DNA from: Polaromonas sp. | Lineage (GTDB): Bacteria > Pseudomonadota > Gammaproteobacteria > Burkholderiales > Burkholderiaceae_C | DNA: 64,000 bases | Assembly: GCF_029945925.1 (NCBI RefSeq) | Contig: NZ_JAQSDN010000040.1 | Coordinates: 124,001-188,000 of the forward strand | Direction of reading: 5' to 3' | Part shown: one piece after another, positions 1 to 7,951 of the stretch | Layout of the letters: each line of letters starts with the position of its first letter | Position numbering within the stretch: the first letter of the stretch is position 1 | Translations under genes and position numbers: made by a program | The notes under the pieces: model-generated | The model's input: only the letters and a program-made list of their open reading frames with translations | Databases searched by the model: none | What the model was told of the DNA's origin: nothing

Positions 1-330
1 CATGTGATCCATCTGGTCCGCGGCGTTGATGGTCAGGGAGTGCGGGGTACGGCCCAGCCTGGGGCGAATGTAGGCCGCGCCTTCCCGCGCAAGCTCGATT
101 TGCCAATCTGACGCGTCTGCAAGCAGCGCGATCACCAGATTTTCCAGTGCAATGACCCGGGTTTGAAGCTGAACCAGTTCGGCATTGGCCAACGGCGGAA
201 CATCGGGCTGTGCCTCGGTTGGCGCCAAGCCCGGGTGGCCGGGCCCCGCGCCGCCTTCGTTGTCCCATCTTGAAAGTGCTTTAAAAAGAAGCTGGGCACG
301 TTCCCGGGTAACTTTTTTGGTATCTGGCAT
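1..330 (-). CDS. hypothetical protein, C-terminus beyond the window edge
   Basis: The frame starts with ATG at 330 and stays open for 110 codons to the window edge. A good ribosome binding site (AGGAG, about 7 nt upstream) precedes the start. The product begins MPDTKKVTRERAQLLFKAL, then has a Gly/Pro-rich linker near residues 25-45 and a helical stretch near 50-70 (LVQLQTRVIALENLVIALLA) that could form a short coiled coil. I do not recognise a family. The frame is real by its RBS and amino acid composition, but the function is unknown. Confidence 0.6.
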   Translation of the reverse strand, partial: MPDTKKVTRERAQLLFKALSRWDNEGGAGPGHPGLAPTEAQPDVPPLANAELVQLQTRVIALENLVIALLADASDWQIELAREGAAYIRPRLGRTPHSLTINAADQMDHM

Positions 331-532
331 GAAGGGCTCCTGACCAAGTGGCGTGCAAATATTCAAATTCTGCCACCCTGAGGCAGAAAAACTGCCTGCA
401 AGGTTTTGGGCACGGCGTGGCGCCCTCACCATCCCAGCCGAACCTCCCGCTTGTTTGGAAAAGTCCCGCGCACGCGTTGAAATCGCTAACAAACGATATT
501 TTCCTACAAGCCACATCCGCCAGGTGGCGTAG

Positions 533-718
533 ATTGACTGCTTGTTAACGATGCAAACTCAAGGCTTGGTCCATGTCTTGGTGATTGACGGCGATCGCAA
601 ACCGATGGCAGTCGTCAATGCGTGATATGCGCTTCGGCTACTGATGATGATGGAGGAGCAATACGAAGAGACTCTTTTGCGAAACTACGTCATGCACGTC
701 GGCTACCAGCAAGAGTAA
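533..718 (+). pseudogene. remnant of a CBS-domain protein (C-terminal half)
   Basis: Read in one frame, this stretch gives LVHVLVIDGDRKPMAVVNA, a TGA stop at 623-625, then YALRLLMMMEEQYEETLLRNY and a terminal TAA. The hydrophobic strand, the V-I-D-G-D turn, AVVNA and the following A-L-R-L helix match the end of a CBS domain, where an Arg-Asp pair is usual at the position now holding TGA-TAT. The upstream half of a CBS pair is absent: an in-frame TAG lies just before it and nothing recognisable is further upstream. I infer an N-terminally truncated gene with a nonsense mutation. The piece ends 10 nt before sdhC. Confidence 0.55.
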
Positions 719-728
719 GGATTTTTCG

Positions 729-1121
729 GTGAAAAAGGATCCCATTGGTTTTCCGGTTCGACCGGTTTTTCTCAATCTCGCGCAGATTCAACTCCCCGTT
801 GGTGCGCTGACATCCATCTTGCACCGGATCACCGGCGTTTGTTTGGCCGTGGGTGTTCCCTTCGCGGTGTACCTGCTGGATCTTTCGCTTCGTAACCAGC
901 AGGCCTTCGCAAGGGTGACAGGCTTGTTCGGCAACCATGCTTTCAAGGCAGCCATGGTGTTTTTGATCTGGACATTGGCGCACCACATCCTGGCTGGCAT
1001 TCGTCATATGTTGACTGACGTCAACGTGGGCTCAACGCTTCACAGCGGACGCCGCAGTGCGTGGTCGGTGAACATTGGCGGATTGGCCTTGGGGCTGCTG
1101 GCGGCTGGGGCCATGCTGTGA
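729..1121 (+). CDS. sdhC: succinate dehydrogenase cytochrome b556 subunit
   Basis: This is a 130-residue membrane anchor subunit of complex II, which passes electrons from the iron-sulfur subunit to quinone in the inner membrane. It has three hydrophobic segments (about 24-50, 72-95 and 108-129). The family motif SILHRITG is at 29-36, with the quinone-site His-Arg pair at 32-33. WTLAHHILAGIRH at 81-93 carries the expected haem-ligand His. The start is GTG with TAAGGA just upstream. It overlaps sdhD by four bases. The N-terminus (RPVFLNLAQIQLP) is unlike my recollection of the usual Comamonadaceae SdhC, which could mean a second or transferred copy. Confidence 0.9.
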   Translation: MKKDPIGFPVRPVFLNLAQIQLPVGALTSILHRITGVCLAVGVPFAVYLLDLSLRNQQAFARVTGLFGNHAFKAAMVFLIWTLAHHILAGIRHMLTDVNVGSTLHSGRRSAWSVNIGGLALGLLAAGAML

Positions 1122-1456
1122 ACCGCAAGCTCGCGGGGCTACCGACTTGGCTCGCGCAGCGCGTGAGTGCGGTTTACATGCTGCTGTTCTTCTTGTCTTT
1201 TCTTGTCTATTTTCTGCTTTACCCAATTCATTCTTACCCGGAGTGGCGGGCATGGGTGGCTAAACCCGCAATGAGCGTTGCTCTGTTTGTTTTTTTTGTA
1301 GCGCTGCTGTCGCACATGTGGGTGGGTCTGCGCGACGTGGTGTTCGACTATTTGCAGCCGGCAAGTTTGCGGCCGCTGGTGGCTGGCGTTCTGGGCATTG
1401 GGCTGGCAGGGGTTGGCGTCTGGCTGGTCTGGATACTTTTTCGGGCGCAGACCTAG
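1118..1456 (+). CDS. sdhD: succinate dehydrogenase hydrophobic membrane anchor subunit
   Basis: This is the second membrane anchor of complex II, 112 residues if started at the GTG that overlaps the sdhC stop (GTGA). Earlier in-frame starts would lie inside sdhC. Three membrane segments are visible (about 15-36, 50-68 and 86-107). The sequence LSHMWVGLRDVVFDYL (64-79) holds the conserved His of the haem/quinone region and the Asp-Tyr pair (77-78) typical of SdhD. Translation is probably coupled to sdhC. In most proteobacteria sdhA follows, but here only 45 bases separate this gene from sdhB. Confidence 0.88.
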   Translation: MNRKLAGLPTWLAQRVSAVYMLLFFLSFLVYFLLYPIHSYPEWRAWVAKPAMSVALFVFFVALLSHMWVGLRDVVFDYLQPASLRPLVAGVLGIGLAGVGVWLVWILFRAQT

Positions 1457-1501
1457 CCCAAACGGGCGGCGGCAGCCACCGTCAACTCAACGGAGCAGTT
1501 T

Positions 1502-2251
1502 ATGCATCTTTCCATTGCCCGCTACAACCCCGAGCTTGACGCCAAGCCGTACATGCAGGACTACACCATCGAAATTGGCGACACCGATCACATGCTTCTC
1601 GATGTGTTGGTCCGGCTCAAGCAACAGGACAACACGCTCACACTGCGAAAGTCATGTCGTGAAGGCGTTTGCGGATCGGACGCGATGAACATCAATGGCC
1701 GCAACGGCTTGGCATGTGTGACGCGTCTCAAGGATCTGCAACAACCGGTCGTGATTCGGCCCCTGCCAGGCTTCCCCATCATTCGCGATCTGGTCGTCGA
1801 CATGACCAACTTCTTCAAGCAATACCATTCGATCTCACCCTACCTGATCAACGCAGAGCCACCGCCTGAAAAAGAACGCCTCCAGTCACCTCTGGAACGT
1901 GACAAGCTCAATGGTGCCTACGAGTGCATTCTTTGCGCGTGTTGCAGCAGTCAGTGCCCGTCTTACTGGTGGAATCCGGAGAAATTTGTTGGCCCAGCAG
2001 GCTTGATACAAGCCTACCGCTTCATCGCCGACAGCCGGGACCGCGCAACCGCGCAGCGACTTGACAATCTGGCTGGCCCTTACCGCCTATTCCGTTGCCG
2101 CACCATCATGAACTGCTCTGAGGTGTGCCCGAAAGGCCTGGAGCCGTCCCATGCCATTGAGAAAATAAGGTTGCGGATGCTGGACGTGCAGATCAAGGGC
2201 AAGTTGCCAACGCACGCTACCTCGTCAATCAAGCCAGACGAAAGCGCCTGA
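1502..2251 (+). CDS. sdhB: succinate dehydrogenase iron-sulfur subunit
   Basis: The 249-residue product is the electron-relay subunit of complex II and carries three iron-sulfur clusters. All ligands look intact. The [2Fe-2S] set is Cys52, Cys57 and Cys72 with Asp60 in the usual variant position. The [4Fe-4S]/[3Fe-4S] set is Cys142, 145, 148 and 152, then Cys199, 205 and 209 (FRCRTIMNCSEVCPKG). The length matches the family. The protein should be able to fold and function, yet its catalytic partner SdhA is not encoded here. No sdhE or gltA follows, unlike the common Burkholderiales arrangement. Confidence 0.93.
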   Translation: MHLSIARYNPELDAKPYMQDYTIEIGDTDHMLLDVLVRLKQQDNTLTLRKSCREGVCGSDAMNINGRNGLACVTRLKDLQQPVVIRPLPGFPIIRDLVVDMTNFFKQYHSISPYLINAEPPPEKERLQSPLERDKLNGAYECILCACCSSQCPSYWWNPEKFVGPAGLIQAYRFIADSRDRATAQRLDNLAGPYRLFRCRTIMNCSEVCPKGLEPSHAIEKIRLRMLDVQIKGKLPTHATSSIKPDESA

Positions 2252-2281
2252 ATTTGGCCTATTTCTTTTTACGTCGTCATC

Positions 2282-2509
2282 ATGCCCGGCAATTTCAACC
2301 ACGCACGCCGGGTCACCGGCGAAGACCCGAACGAGCTGAAAAAATTCATTGACGCCAATGCCCACCGCGTGCCGCTCGATGCGGTGGATGCACCGACCCT
2401 GCTGGTCGAACACAGCGCCACTTTGCGCGCCGTCGAGCAGCAGTGGCCCAAAATCAGGTTCCACACGCCGCGCGAACACGCGGGCCTGGTGTTCCAGTCA
2501 AAAATATAG
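2282..2509 (+). CDS. small hypothetical protein, possibly truncated
   Basis: The 75-codon frame has strong GC preference at third positions, which supports coding. The product includes NELKKFIDANAHRVPLDA and ends in QSKI. I do not recognise the family. The final codons and the TAG come from the edge of a dispersed repeat (2510-2568), so the natural C-terminus may have been cut or replaced by the repeat. No convincing ribosome binding site precedes the ATG. It lies 30 nt after sdhB and could be read with it. Confidence 0.45.
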   Translation: MPGNFNHARRVTGEDPNELKKFIDANAHRVPLDAVDAPTLLVEHSATLRAVEQQWPKIRFHTPREHAGLVFQSKI

Positions 2510-2568
2510 CCTTTTCGGCCTCCAGCCCAGAAGGATCGGGCGCAAACAGCTATTAATTACATAGCAAC
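2510..2568 (-). repeat. GCTAT element, copy 1
   Basis: Read on the minus strand, this has the shared parts of a family found about ten times in the window: a small palindrome (GCTATGTAATTAATAGC), then TTTGCGCCCG, a variable spacer, and GGGCTGGAGGCC followed by an A-rich end. Here it lies between a small frame and the DISM-type sensor gene. Confidence 0.75.
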
Positions 2569-2747
2569 TCCGCTCTGCCCCGTCGCTGCGTCTTGAGGAA
2601 ATCGCTGACCTCCAGCAGGACCAGCTCGTTGTTGGCAGCCTGGTTTGGCTTGCAGCTGCTGGAAAACTGCAGCCTGTTGACCTTGTCCACGATGATCTGC
2701 GAGGCGGACGGTCCGCTGCCGGACAGCAGGCGCTTTTGCAATAAGCT
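2569..2747 (-). other. possible gene remnant on the minus strand
   Basis: The minus strand reads through this interval as protein-like sequence (for example SQIIVDKVNRLQFSSSCK and NELVLLEVSDFLK). It runs into the GCTAT element, which supplies its stop. There is no start codon with a ribosome binding site, and I do not recognise a family. It may be a C-terminal fragment of a lost gene, or non-coding. Confidence 0.25.
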
Positions 2748-4595
2748 ATGTGGATGTACAGAAAGGCCAGTGTGCGCATTTTTTTTCTGGTGCTGCTTGG
2801 CCTGGTGCTGCGGGCAGGCCACACGCAGGACTTTGGCCGCCTTTACAGCGACAGCGTCACCATCACGCTGGCCGAACCGCTGCAGTGGGTGGCCGTGCCC
2901 AAAGGCACGATTGCCTCGCCTGACGCCTTCACCGCCGCCGGGTCCTGGGGCTTGCAGCCCTACACCGACAGCACGGTCCTTCCCACTTCGGGCAAGCAGG
3001 ACGTCTGGGCCACCTTCTCGCTGCCGGCCACCGAAACCCTGCAAACCTGGTTCATCCGTTTGCCGGGCCAGGCGCTCGTCAAGGCCAGCCTTTTCTCGCG
3101 CGGCCCGCAGGGCGAGTGGCTGACCCAGTCAGCCGGCGAGGCGATTGCGCCGGCCGACTGGTCATTGCGCACCCGCGTGCCCAGCTTTGAATTGCAGACC
3201 CGCAGCGACCGCGTGCAGACCTACTACCTGCGCTTCGAGAACAACCGGGCGCTCACGGGGCGGCCCATGCTGCTGTCTCCCGTCGAGTACGTTGACGGCG
3301 CCTCCCGCGTGGGCGTGGTGATTGGCCTGATGTGGGGCATGTTCAGCGTGCTGGCCGCGCTGAGCCTGGCCGCTTTCGCGATGGCACGCAACCGGGTATT
3401 TTTGTGGTTTGGCGCCGTGGTGGTGACGCTGATGTTCACGCAGCTGGTTCTGATCGGCTACGGTAGCTGGCGCATGTGGCCAGGCAGCGCACACCTCAAC
3501 CAGGTCATGGGCTGGGTCTCGGCCGCTTTGAGCATGGCCGCCGGGGCATGGTTCTGCGCCCAGGCCAGCTACGCCAAAAGCGGCCACCCGCGCATCTACC
3601 GGCTGCTGGCCATCGTCGCAGCAGGCAGCCTGCTCATGGCCGGCCTGGCGGCGATTGATCGGGACTTCATCCCGCGCGACCTTCGCAACCTGTGGCTGGC
3701 GCTGGCCACCGTGGCGATCCTGGGCAGCCTGGTGTGGATGTCCCTGCGCGGGCAGGCGTGGAACCTCCTGCTCTTGCTGGGTACGGCGCCCATTACGCTG
3801 GCGGCACTGGCCCGGCTGTCCCACAACGCGGGCTGGGTGCAGAACATCGAGGCGGCACAGGCGGCCGGCGTGCTGTCGGCCATGGTCGGACTGCTCTGGA
3901 TCTTCCTGGTGCTGGCGTGGCGCAGCCGGGCGGCACTGTTTTCCACCCATCGCGGTGCCGCCCTCGCAACTTATGACCCGGCCAGCGGGCTGATGCTTCC
4001 CCGGGTGATCGACAGCCGGCTCGGGCAAATGCTGCTGCGCGCGCGCCGCAAACGCTCGGAATGCGGCCTGTTGATGCTGAGCTGGCTCGACCAGGTCCCC
4101 AGCCCGGACGAACTGAGCGACCACAAGCGCAGCACCGCGCTTTCGCGCATCGGCGAAATCCTGCGACGCGCCGCGCGCGACATGGACACGGTGGTCCGTT
4201 ACGACGAGAACCTGTTTCTGATGCTCATCGAAGGCCCGGTCAACCGCGGCGCAGTCTCCGAGGTCGCCACCAAGATCCTGGCGGACTGCATACGCCTGTC
4301 CGAAAAGCTGGACGACCCCAACGCGTTCAACCTGCACATGGCCATATGGCACGGCACGCCGGGGGCCCAGACCGGACAGAAAATCATCGACAGCCTCCAG
4401 ACCCGCCTGCGGCGAATGAGTTCAGGACCGAAGCGTTACGTCCAGTTTGTCGATGCTGCCGGCGAACCAGCGAGCCTTCCGGCGGAGGACAGCACACGCC
4501 GGGAGGATCTCATGGCAAAAATCAATGCGCTCGAAACCTCGCATCCGGCGTTCCATGACGATAAGCTGGCACCGCGGCAAGCCCCTGTCCGCTAG
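2748..4595 (+). CDS. 7TM sensor (DISM-type) with degenerate GGDEF domain
   Basis: The 615-residue product looks like a membrane signalling protein. An N-terminal hydrophobic segment is followed by a periplasmic beta-rich domain to about residue 185, with the DISM-like stretch QTYYLRFENNRALTGRPM. Seven hydrophobic helices follow (about 190-395), then a cytoplasmic domain (about 415-550) laid out like GGDEF. The signature position reads RYDENLFLMLIEG instead of RxGGDEFxxLL, so the glycines and the catalytic acidic pair are lost. I infer that it does not make cyclic-di-GMP and acts as a sensor or binding partner. An alternative ATG two codons downstream is possible. It ends 8 nt before the convergent AsnC-type gene. 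Confidence 0.7.
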   Translation: MWMYRKASVRIFFLVLLGLVLRAGHTQDFGRLYSDSVTITLAEPLQWVAVPKGTIASPDAFTAAGSWGLQPYTDSTVLPTSGKQDVWATFSLPATETLQTWFIRLPGQALVKASLFSRGPQGEWLTQSAGEAIAPADWSLRTRVPSFELQTRSDRVQTYYLRFENNRALTGRPMLLSPVEYVDGASRVGVVIGLMWGMFSVLAALSLAAFAMARNRVFLWFGAVVVTLMFTQLVLIGYGSWRMWPGSAHLNQVMGWVSAALSMAAGAWFCAQASYAKSGHPRIYRLLAIVAAGSLLMAGLAAIDRDFIPRDLRNLWLALATVAILGSLVWMSLRGQAWNLLLLLGTAPITLAALARLSHNAGWVQNIEAAQAAGVLSAMVGLLWIFLVLAWRSRAALFSTHRGAALATYDPASGLMLPRVIDSRLGQMLLRARRKRSECGLLMLSWLDQVPSPDELSDHKRSTALSRIGEILRRAARDMDTVVRYDENLFLMLIEGPVNRGAVSEVATKILADCIRLSEKLDDPNAFNLHMAIWHGTPGAQTGQKIIDSLQTRLRRMSSGPKRYVQFVDAAGEPASLPAEDSTRREDLMAKINALETSHPAFHDDKLAPRQAPVR

Positions 4596-4603
4596 CGCAG
4601 TGG

Positions 4604-5071
4604 TCACGGTGCGGGCAATGGCAGGGCCGTCTTGTACCGGACCTGCTTGAGCGCAAAGCTCGAGCGTATTTTTTCAATGCCCGGAATCGGCGTGAGCTGC
4701 TCGAGGATGAATTTCTCGAGCGCCGCGATGTCGGCCACGGCCACACGGATCAGGTAGTCGCTGTCGCCCGTCATCAGGTAACACTCCATGACCTCGTCAT
4801 GCTCGGCAATGCGCCGCTCGAACTCGGCGAGCGAGTCCTTGTTTTGCGAGCGCAGGCTGATGGAAATGAACACACTCAGGCCCAGCCCCAGCGCCGCGGC
4901 ATTGGCGATCGCCACATAACGATCGATCACCCTGGCCGCCTCCAGCGCCTTGACCCGGGCCAGGCAGGGGGACGGGCTCAAATGCACGCGCCGGGCCAGC
5001 TCCACATTGGACAGCGAGCCGTCGCGCTGCAACTCCTCCAGTATCCGTAAATCCAGTGCATCCAGCTTCAT
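4604..5071 (-). CDS. Lrp/AsnC family transcriptional regulator
   Basis: This is a 155-residue feast/famine regulator. The N-terminal helix-turn-helix (LDLRILEELQRDGSLSNVEL, then HLSPSPCLARVKALE) covers about residues 5-45. A C-terminal RAM ligand-binding domain follows (ECYLMTGDSDYLIRVAVAD near 96-114). It is divergent from the E1 dehydrogenase gene, with 103 bases between the two starts, the usual arrangement for a regulator acting on its neighbour. In Pseudomonas putida a similar pair, mdeR/mdeB, controls breakdown of methionine-derived 2-oxobutyrate. An equivalent role here is inference only. Confidence 0.85.
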   Translation of the reverse strand: MKLDALDLRILEELQRDGSLSNVELARRVHLSPSPCLARVKALEAARVIDRYVAIANAAALGLGLSVFISISLRSQNKDSLAEFERRIAEHDEVMECYLMTGDSDYLIRVAVADIAALEKFILEQLTPIPGIEKIRSSFALKQVRYKTALPLPAP

Positions 5072-5174
5072 GACGCTTCATCTCTCCCATTCAAAGCATT
5101 TTATGCCGTCGAAAACACTTTTGGCGACGTATTTTGACAGTTCATGTGGCGCCAACCGGCCTATATTGGAGGAC
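5072..5174 (+). promoter_or_regulatory. divergent promoter region with imperfect inverted repeat
   Basis: The interval separates the Lrp/AsnC gene from the E1 gene. It contains an imperfect inverted repeat around 5107-5129 (CGTCGAAAA, three bases, then TTTTGGCGACG) that could be the regulator's operator. A TTGACA hexamer lies at 5134-5139, but I see no well-spaced -10 box. TATATT at 5162-5167 abuts the ribosome binding site GGAGG. Confidence 0.4.
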
Positions 5175-7874
5175 ATGAATGCACCCGTCCCCCTTCACGC
5201 CCTGCAGCAGGCTGACATGTCCACACCCCCCGACACCGATCCCCAGGAAACCGCCGAATGGCGCGAAGCTTTCATGGCGCTGGCCGCGACGCAAGGGCCG
5301 GAGCGTGCGCGTTACCTGCTCGATGAACTGGCGCGTCTGGCGCGCGAGCAGCGCGTGGGCTGGAAACCCGAACTCGCCACGCCTTATGTCAACACCGTGG
5401 GCGTCAACGAGCAGCCGGTCTTTCCGGGCGACCTGGCGATGGAGGAACGGCTGGCCTCGCTGATGCGCTGGAACGCACTGGCCATGGTGGTGCGCGCCAA
5501 TCAGGCCGAGTCGGGCGGCTCGAGCGAGCTCGGCGGCCACATTGCCAGTTATGCCAGCGCGGCCGACCTGTTTGAAACCGGCTTCAACCACTTCTTTCAT
5601 GCACGCGAAGGGCTCGGTCAAATCGACGGTGTTCACCAGCACCGCGGCGACCTGGTGTTTTTCCAGCCGCACAGCGCGCCCGGCGTGTATGCCCGCGCCT
5701 ACCTCGAAGGCCGGCTCAACGAGAAGGATCTGGGTTTTTACCGGCAGGAACTCTCGGCGGCGACGCAAGGCGCCCAGGGACTGTCGAGCTACCCGCACCC
5801 TTACCTGATGCCCGACTTCTGGCAGTTCCCGACCGGCTCCATGGGCATAGGCCCGATCAGCTCGATCTACCACGCGCGTTTCATGCACTACCTCACCCAC
5901 CGGCGCCTGCTTGACTGCACCGGCCGAAAGGTGTGGGGCGTGTTCGGCGACGGCGAGATGGACGAACCCGAGTCGATGAGCGCGCTGACCCTGGCCGCGC
6001 GCGAAGGCCTGGACAACCTGGTCTGGGTCGTCAACTGCAACCTACAGCGCCTGGACGGCCCGGTGCGCGGCAACGGCCGCATCATCGACGAACTTGAAAA
6101 GCTGTTTGCCGGCGCGGGCTGGAACGTCATCAAGCTGGTCTGGGGCAGCGACTGGGACGGCCTGTTCGCGCGCGATCTGACGGGTGCGTTGACGCAGGCC
6201 TTTGCCCACACGGTGGACGGCCAGATGCAGACCTTTGCCGCCAAGGACGGCCGCTTCAACCGCGACAACTTCTTCGGCCAGAACGAGGAGCTCGCGCGCC
6301 TGGCGCAGGGCATGACCGACGAACAGATCGACCGGCTCAAACGCGGCGGCCATGACCTGGTGAAAATCCACGCGGCCTATGCCGCCGCCGCGAACCACAC
6401 CGGCCAGCCCACGGTGATCCTTGCGCACACCAAAAAAGGCTATGGCATGGGCAGCGCCGGCCAGGGCAAGATGACCACGCATTCGCAGAAGAAATTCGAC
6501 GAAAGTGATCTGCTCGAATTCCGCAACCGCTTCAACCTGCCGCTCAGCGACGAACAGGCAAAGCAACTGGCGTTTTACAAGCCGGCCGCAGACAGCCCGG
6601 AAATGCAGTACCTGCACGCCAGGCGCGCCGCGCTGGGCGGTTATCTGCCCCAACGCGAAACCAGCGCCAACACCGTCGCTGTCCCCGCCCTGCCCGTGTA
6701 CGCGAACTTTGCCCTGGCTGCCGACGGCAAGGAGATGAGCACCACCATGGCCTTTGTGCGCATGCTGGGCGGTCTGCTCAAGGACCAGGCGCTGGGCCCG
6801 CGCATCGTGCCCATCGTCGCCGACGAGGCACGCACCTTCGGCATGGCGAATCTGTTCAAGCAGGTCGGCATTTATTCCAGCGTGGGCCAGAAATACGCGC
6901 CGGAAGACATCGGCTCGGTGCTCAGCTACCGCGAGGCTCTCGACGGGCAGATCCTCGAGGAAGGCATCAGCGAAGCCGGCGCGCTGGCCAGCTGGACGGC
7001 AGCCGCCACCAGCTACAGCGTGCACGGGCTGGCGATGCTGCCCTTCTACATTTATTACTCGATGTTCGGCTTCCAGCGTGTGGGCGACCAGATCTGGGCC
7101 GCCGCCGACCAGCGCGCCCGCGGCTTTTTGCTGGGCGCGACCTCGGGCCGCACCACCCTGGGCGGCGAGGGCCTGCAGCACCAGGACGGCACCAGCCACC
7201 TGGTGGCCGCGACCATTCCCAACTGCAAGGCCTACGACCCGGCCTTTGCCTGCGAGCTGGCCGTCATCCTTGACCGCGGCATGCAGGAAATGATGGTGGA
7301 GCAGCAGGACGTTTTTTATTACGTCACGCTGATGAACGAGAACTACGCCCAGCCTGATCTGCGGCCCGGCTCGGAAGCCGGCATTGTTCGTGGTTGCTAT
7401 AAATTTGCTAGCTACTCGCGCACACCAGACAAGGGCCAGAGCCCGAAAAGGCTTGAAAAAGTGACGCTGCTGGGCTCCGGCGCGATTTTGACCGAGGTGA
7501 TCAAGGCGGCGCAGCAACTCGCTGAGCGGGGCATGGAAGTCACGGTGTACAGCGTGACCAGCTGGAGCGAACTCGCGCGTGACGGCGCGGCCTGCCAGCA
7601 GCGTGCGCTGGCCAACGAATCCACACCAGAGGCTTTCATCGCGCAACAGTTGAAGGACAGCGAAGGCCCCATCATCGCCGCCACCGACTATGTACGCGCC
7701 GTGCCTGAAAGCATCCGCGCCTTCCTGCCGGCCGGCCGCAGCTACCTGACCCTGGGCACCGACGGTTTCGGCCGCAGCGACACACGTGCGGCGCTGCGCG
7801 GGTTTTTTGGCGTGGACGCGGCCAGCATCGTCAAGGCGGCGCTGCACCAGCTTGGCTTGTCATTGCGGGCTTGA
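5175..7874 (+). CDS. homodimeric pyruvate dehydrogenase-type E1 component
   Basis: The 899-residue product is a thiamine-diphosphate 2-oxoacid dehydrogenase E1 of the AceE/MdeB type, which decarboxylates pyruvate or a close 2-oxoacid and passes the acyl group to an E2. The ThDP motif begins VFGDGEMDEPES (near 256-267) and closes with VNCNLQRLDG about 30 residues later. I chose ATG 5175 because GGAGG lies 5-7 nt upstream; a longer frame would run into the divergent regulator. No aceF or lpd is adjacent, so this is either a stand-alone paralog or one with a private substrate such as 2-oxobutyrate. Residues about 740-762 (GCYKFASYSRTPDKG) derive from a GCTAT element. Confidence 0.88.
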   Translation: MNAPVPLHALQQADMSTPPDTDPQETAEWREAFMALAATQGPERARYLLDELARLAREQRVGWKPELATPYVNTVGVNEQPVFPGDLAMEERLASLMRWNALAMVVRANQAESGGSSELGGHIASYASAADLFETGFNHFFHAREGLGQIDGVHQHRGDLVFFQPHSAPGVYARAYLEGRLNEKDLGFYRQELSAATQGAQGLSSYPHPYLMPDFWQFPTGSMGIGPISSIYHARFMHYLTHRRLLDCTGRKVWGVFGDGEMDEPESMSALTLAAREGLDNLVWVVNCNLQRLDGPVRGNGRIIDELEKLFAGAGWNVIKLVWGSDWDGLFARDLTGALTQAFAHTVDGQMQTFAAKDGRFNRDNFFGQNEELARLAQGMTDEQIDRLKRGGHDLVKIHAAYAAAANHTGQPTVILAHTKKGYGMGSAGQGKMTTHSQKKFDESDLLEFRNRFNLPLSDEQAKQLAFYKPAADSPEMQYLHARRAALGGYLPQRETSANTVAVPALPVYANFALAADGKEMSTTMAFVRMLGGLLKDQALGPRIVPIVADEARTFGMANLFKQVGIYSSVGQKYAPEDIGSVLSYREALDGQILEEGISEAGALASWTAAATSYSVHGLAMLPFYIYYSMFGFQRVGDQIWAAADQRARGFLLGATSGRTTLGGEGLQHQDGTSHLVAATIPNCKAYDPAFACELAVILDRGMQEMMVEQQDVFYYVTLMNENYAQPDLRPGSEAGIVRGCYKFASYSRTPDKGQSPKRLEKVTLLGSGAILTEVIKAAQQLAERGMEVTVYSVTSWSELARDGAACQQRALANESTPEAFIAQQLKDSEGPIIAATDYVRAVPESIRAFLPAGRSYLTLGTDGFGRSDTRAALRGFFGVDAASIVKAALHQLGLSLRA
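7393..7460 (+). repeat. GCTAT element, copy 2, inside the E1 gene
   Basis: This is a degenerate copy (GTTGCTATAAATTTGCTAGC, then CGCGCACACC, GGGCCAGAG and CCGAAAAGGCTTGAAAAA), aligned with the intergenic copies over its whole length. It is read in frame as part of the E1 protein, just before the conserved LLGSGAILTEV strand. Confidence 0.55.
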
Positions 7875-7945
7875 CCCGCAATCCATGGCCCCGGATCACG
7901 CAGACAACTGCGCAGAAGTCATGGATCCCGGGTCACGCCCGGGAT
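7862..7945. repeat. pair of REP-like hairpins at the end of the E1 gene
   Basis: Two perfect-stem hairpins lie here: ATTGCGGG/CCCGCAAT at 7862-7882, which overlaps the E1 stop codon, and ATCCCGGG/CCCGGGAT at 7925-7945. The second type recurs at 49291-49311. They sit between convergent genes (E1 and purN) and may help end both transcripts, although no T-run follows. Confidence 0.6.
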
Positions 7946-7951
7946 GACAGC

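Noticed and set aside
1457..1501. hidden or frameshifted sdhA
   Set aside because: Only 45 bases are available, so no remnant of the ~590-residue flavoprotein can be there.
4950..5174. longer start for the E1 gene, upstream of 5175
   Set aside because: It would overlap the divergent regulator gene, has poor composition, and GGAGG sits correctly before 5175.
6042..7847. 601-codon open frame antisense to the E1 gene
   Set aside because: It is the shadow of a well-supported gene; no ribosome binding site or motif.
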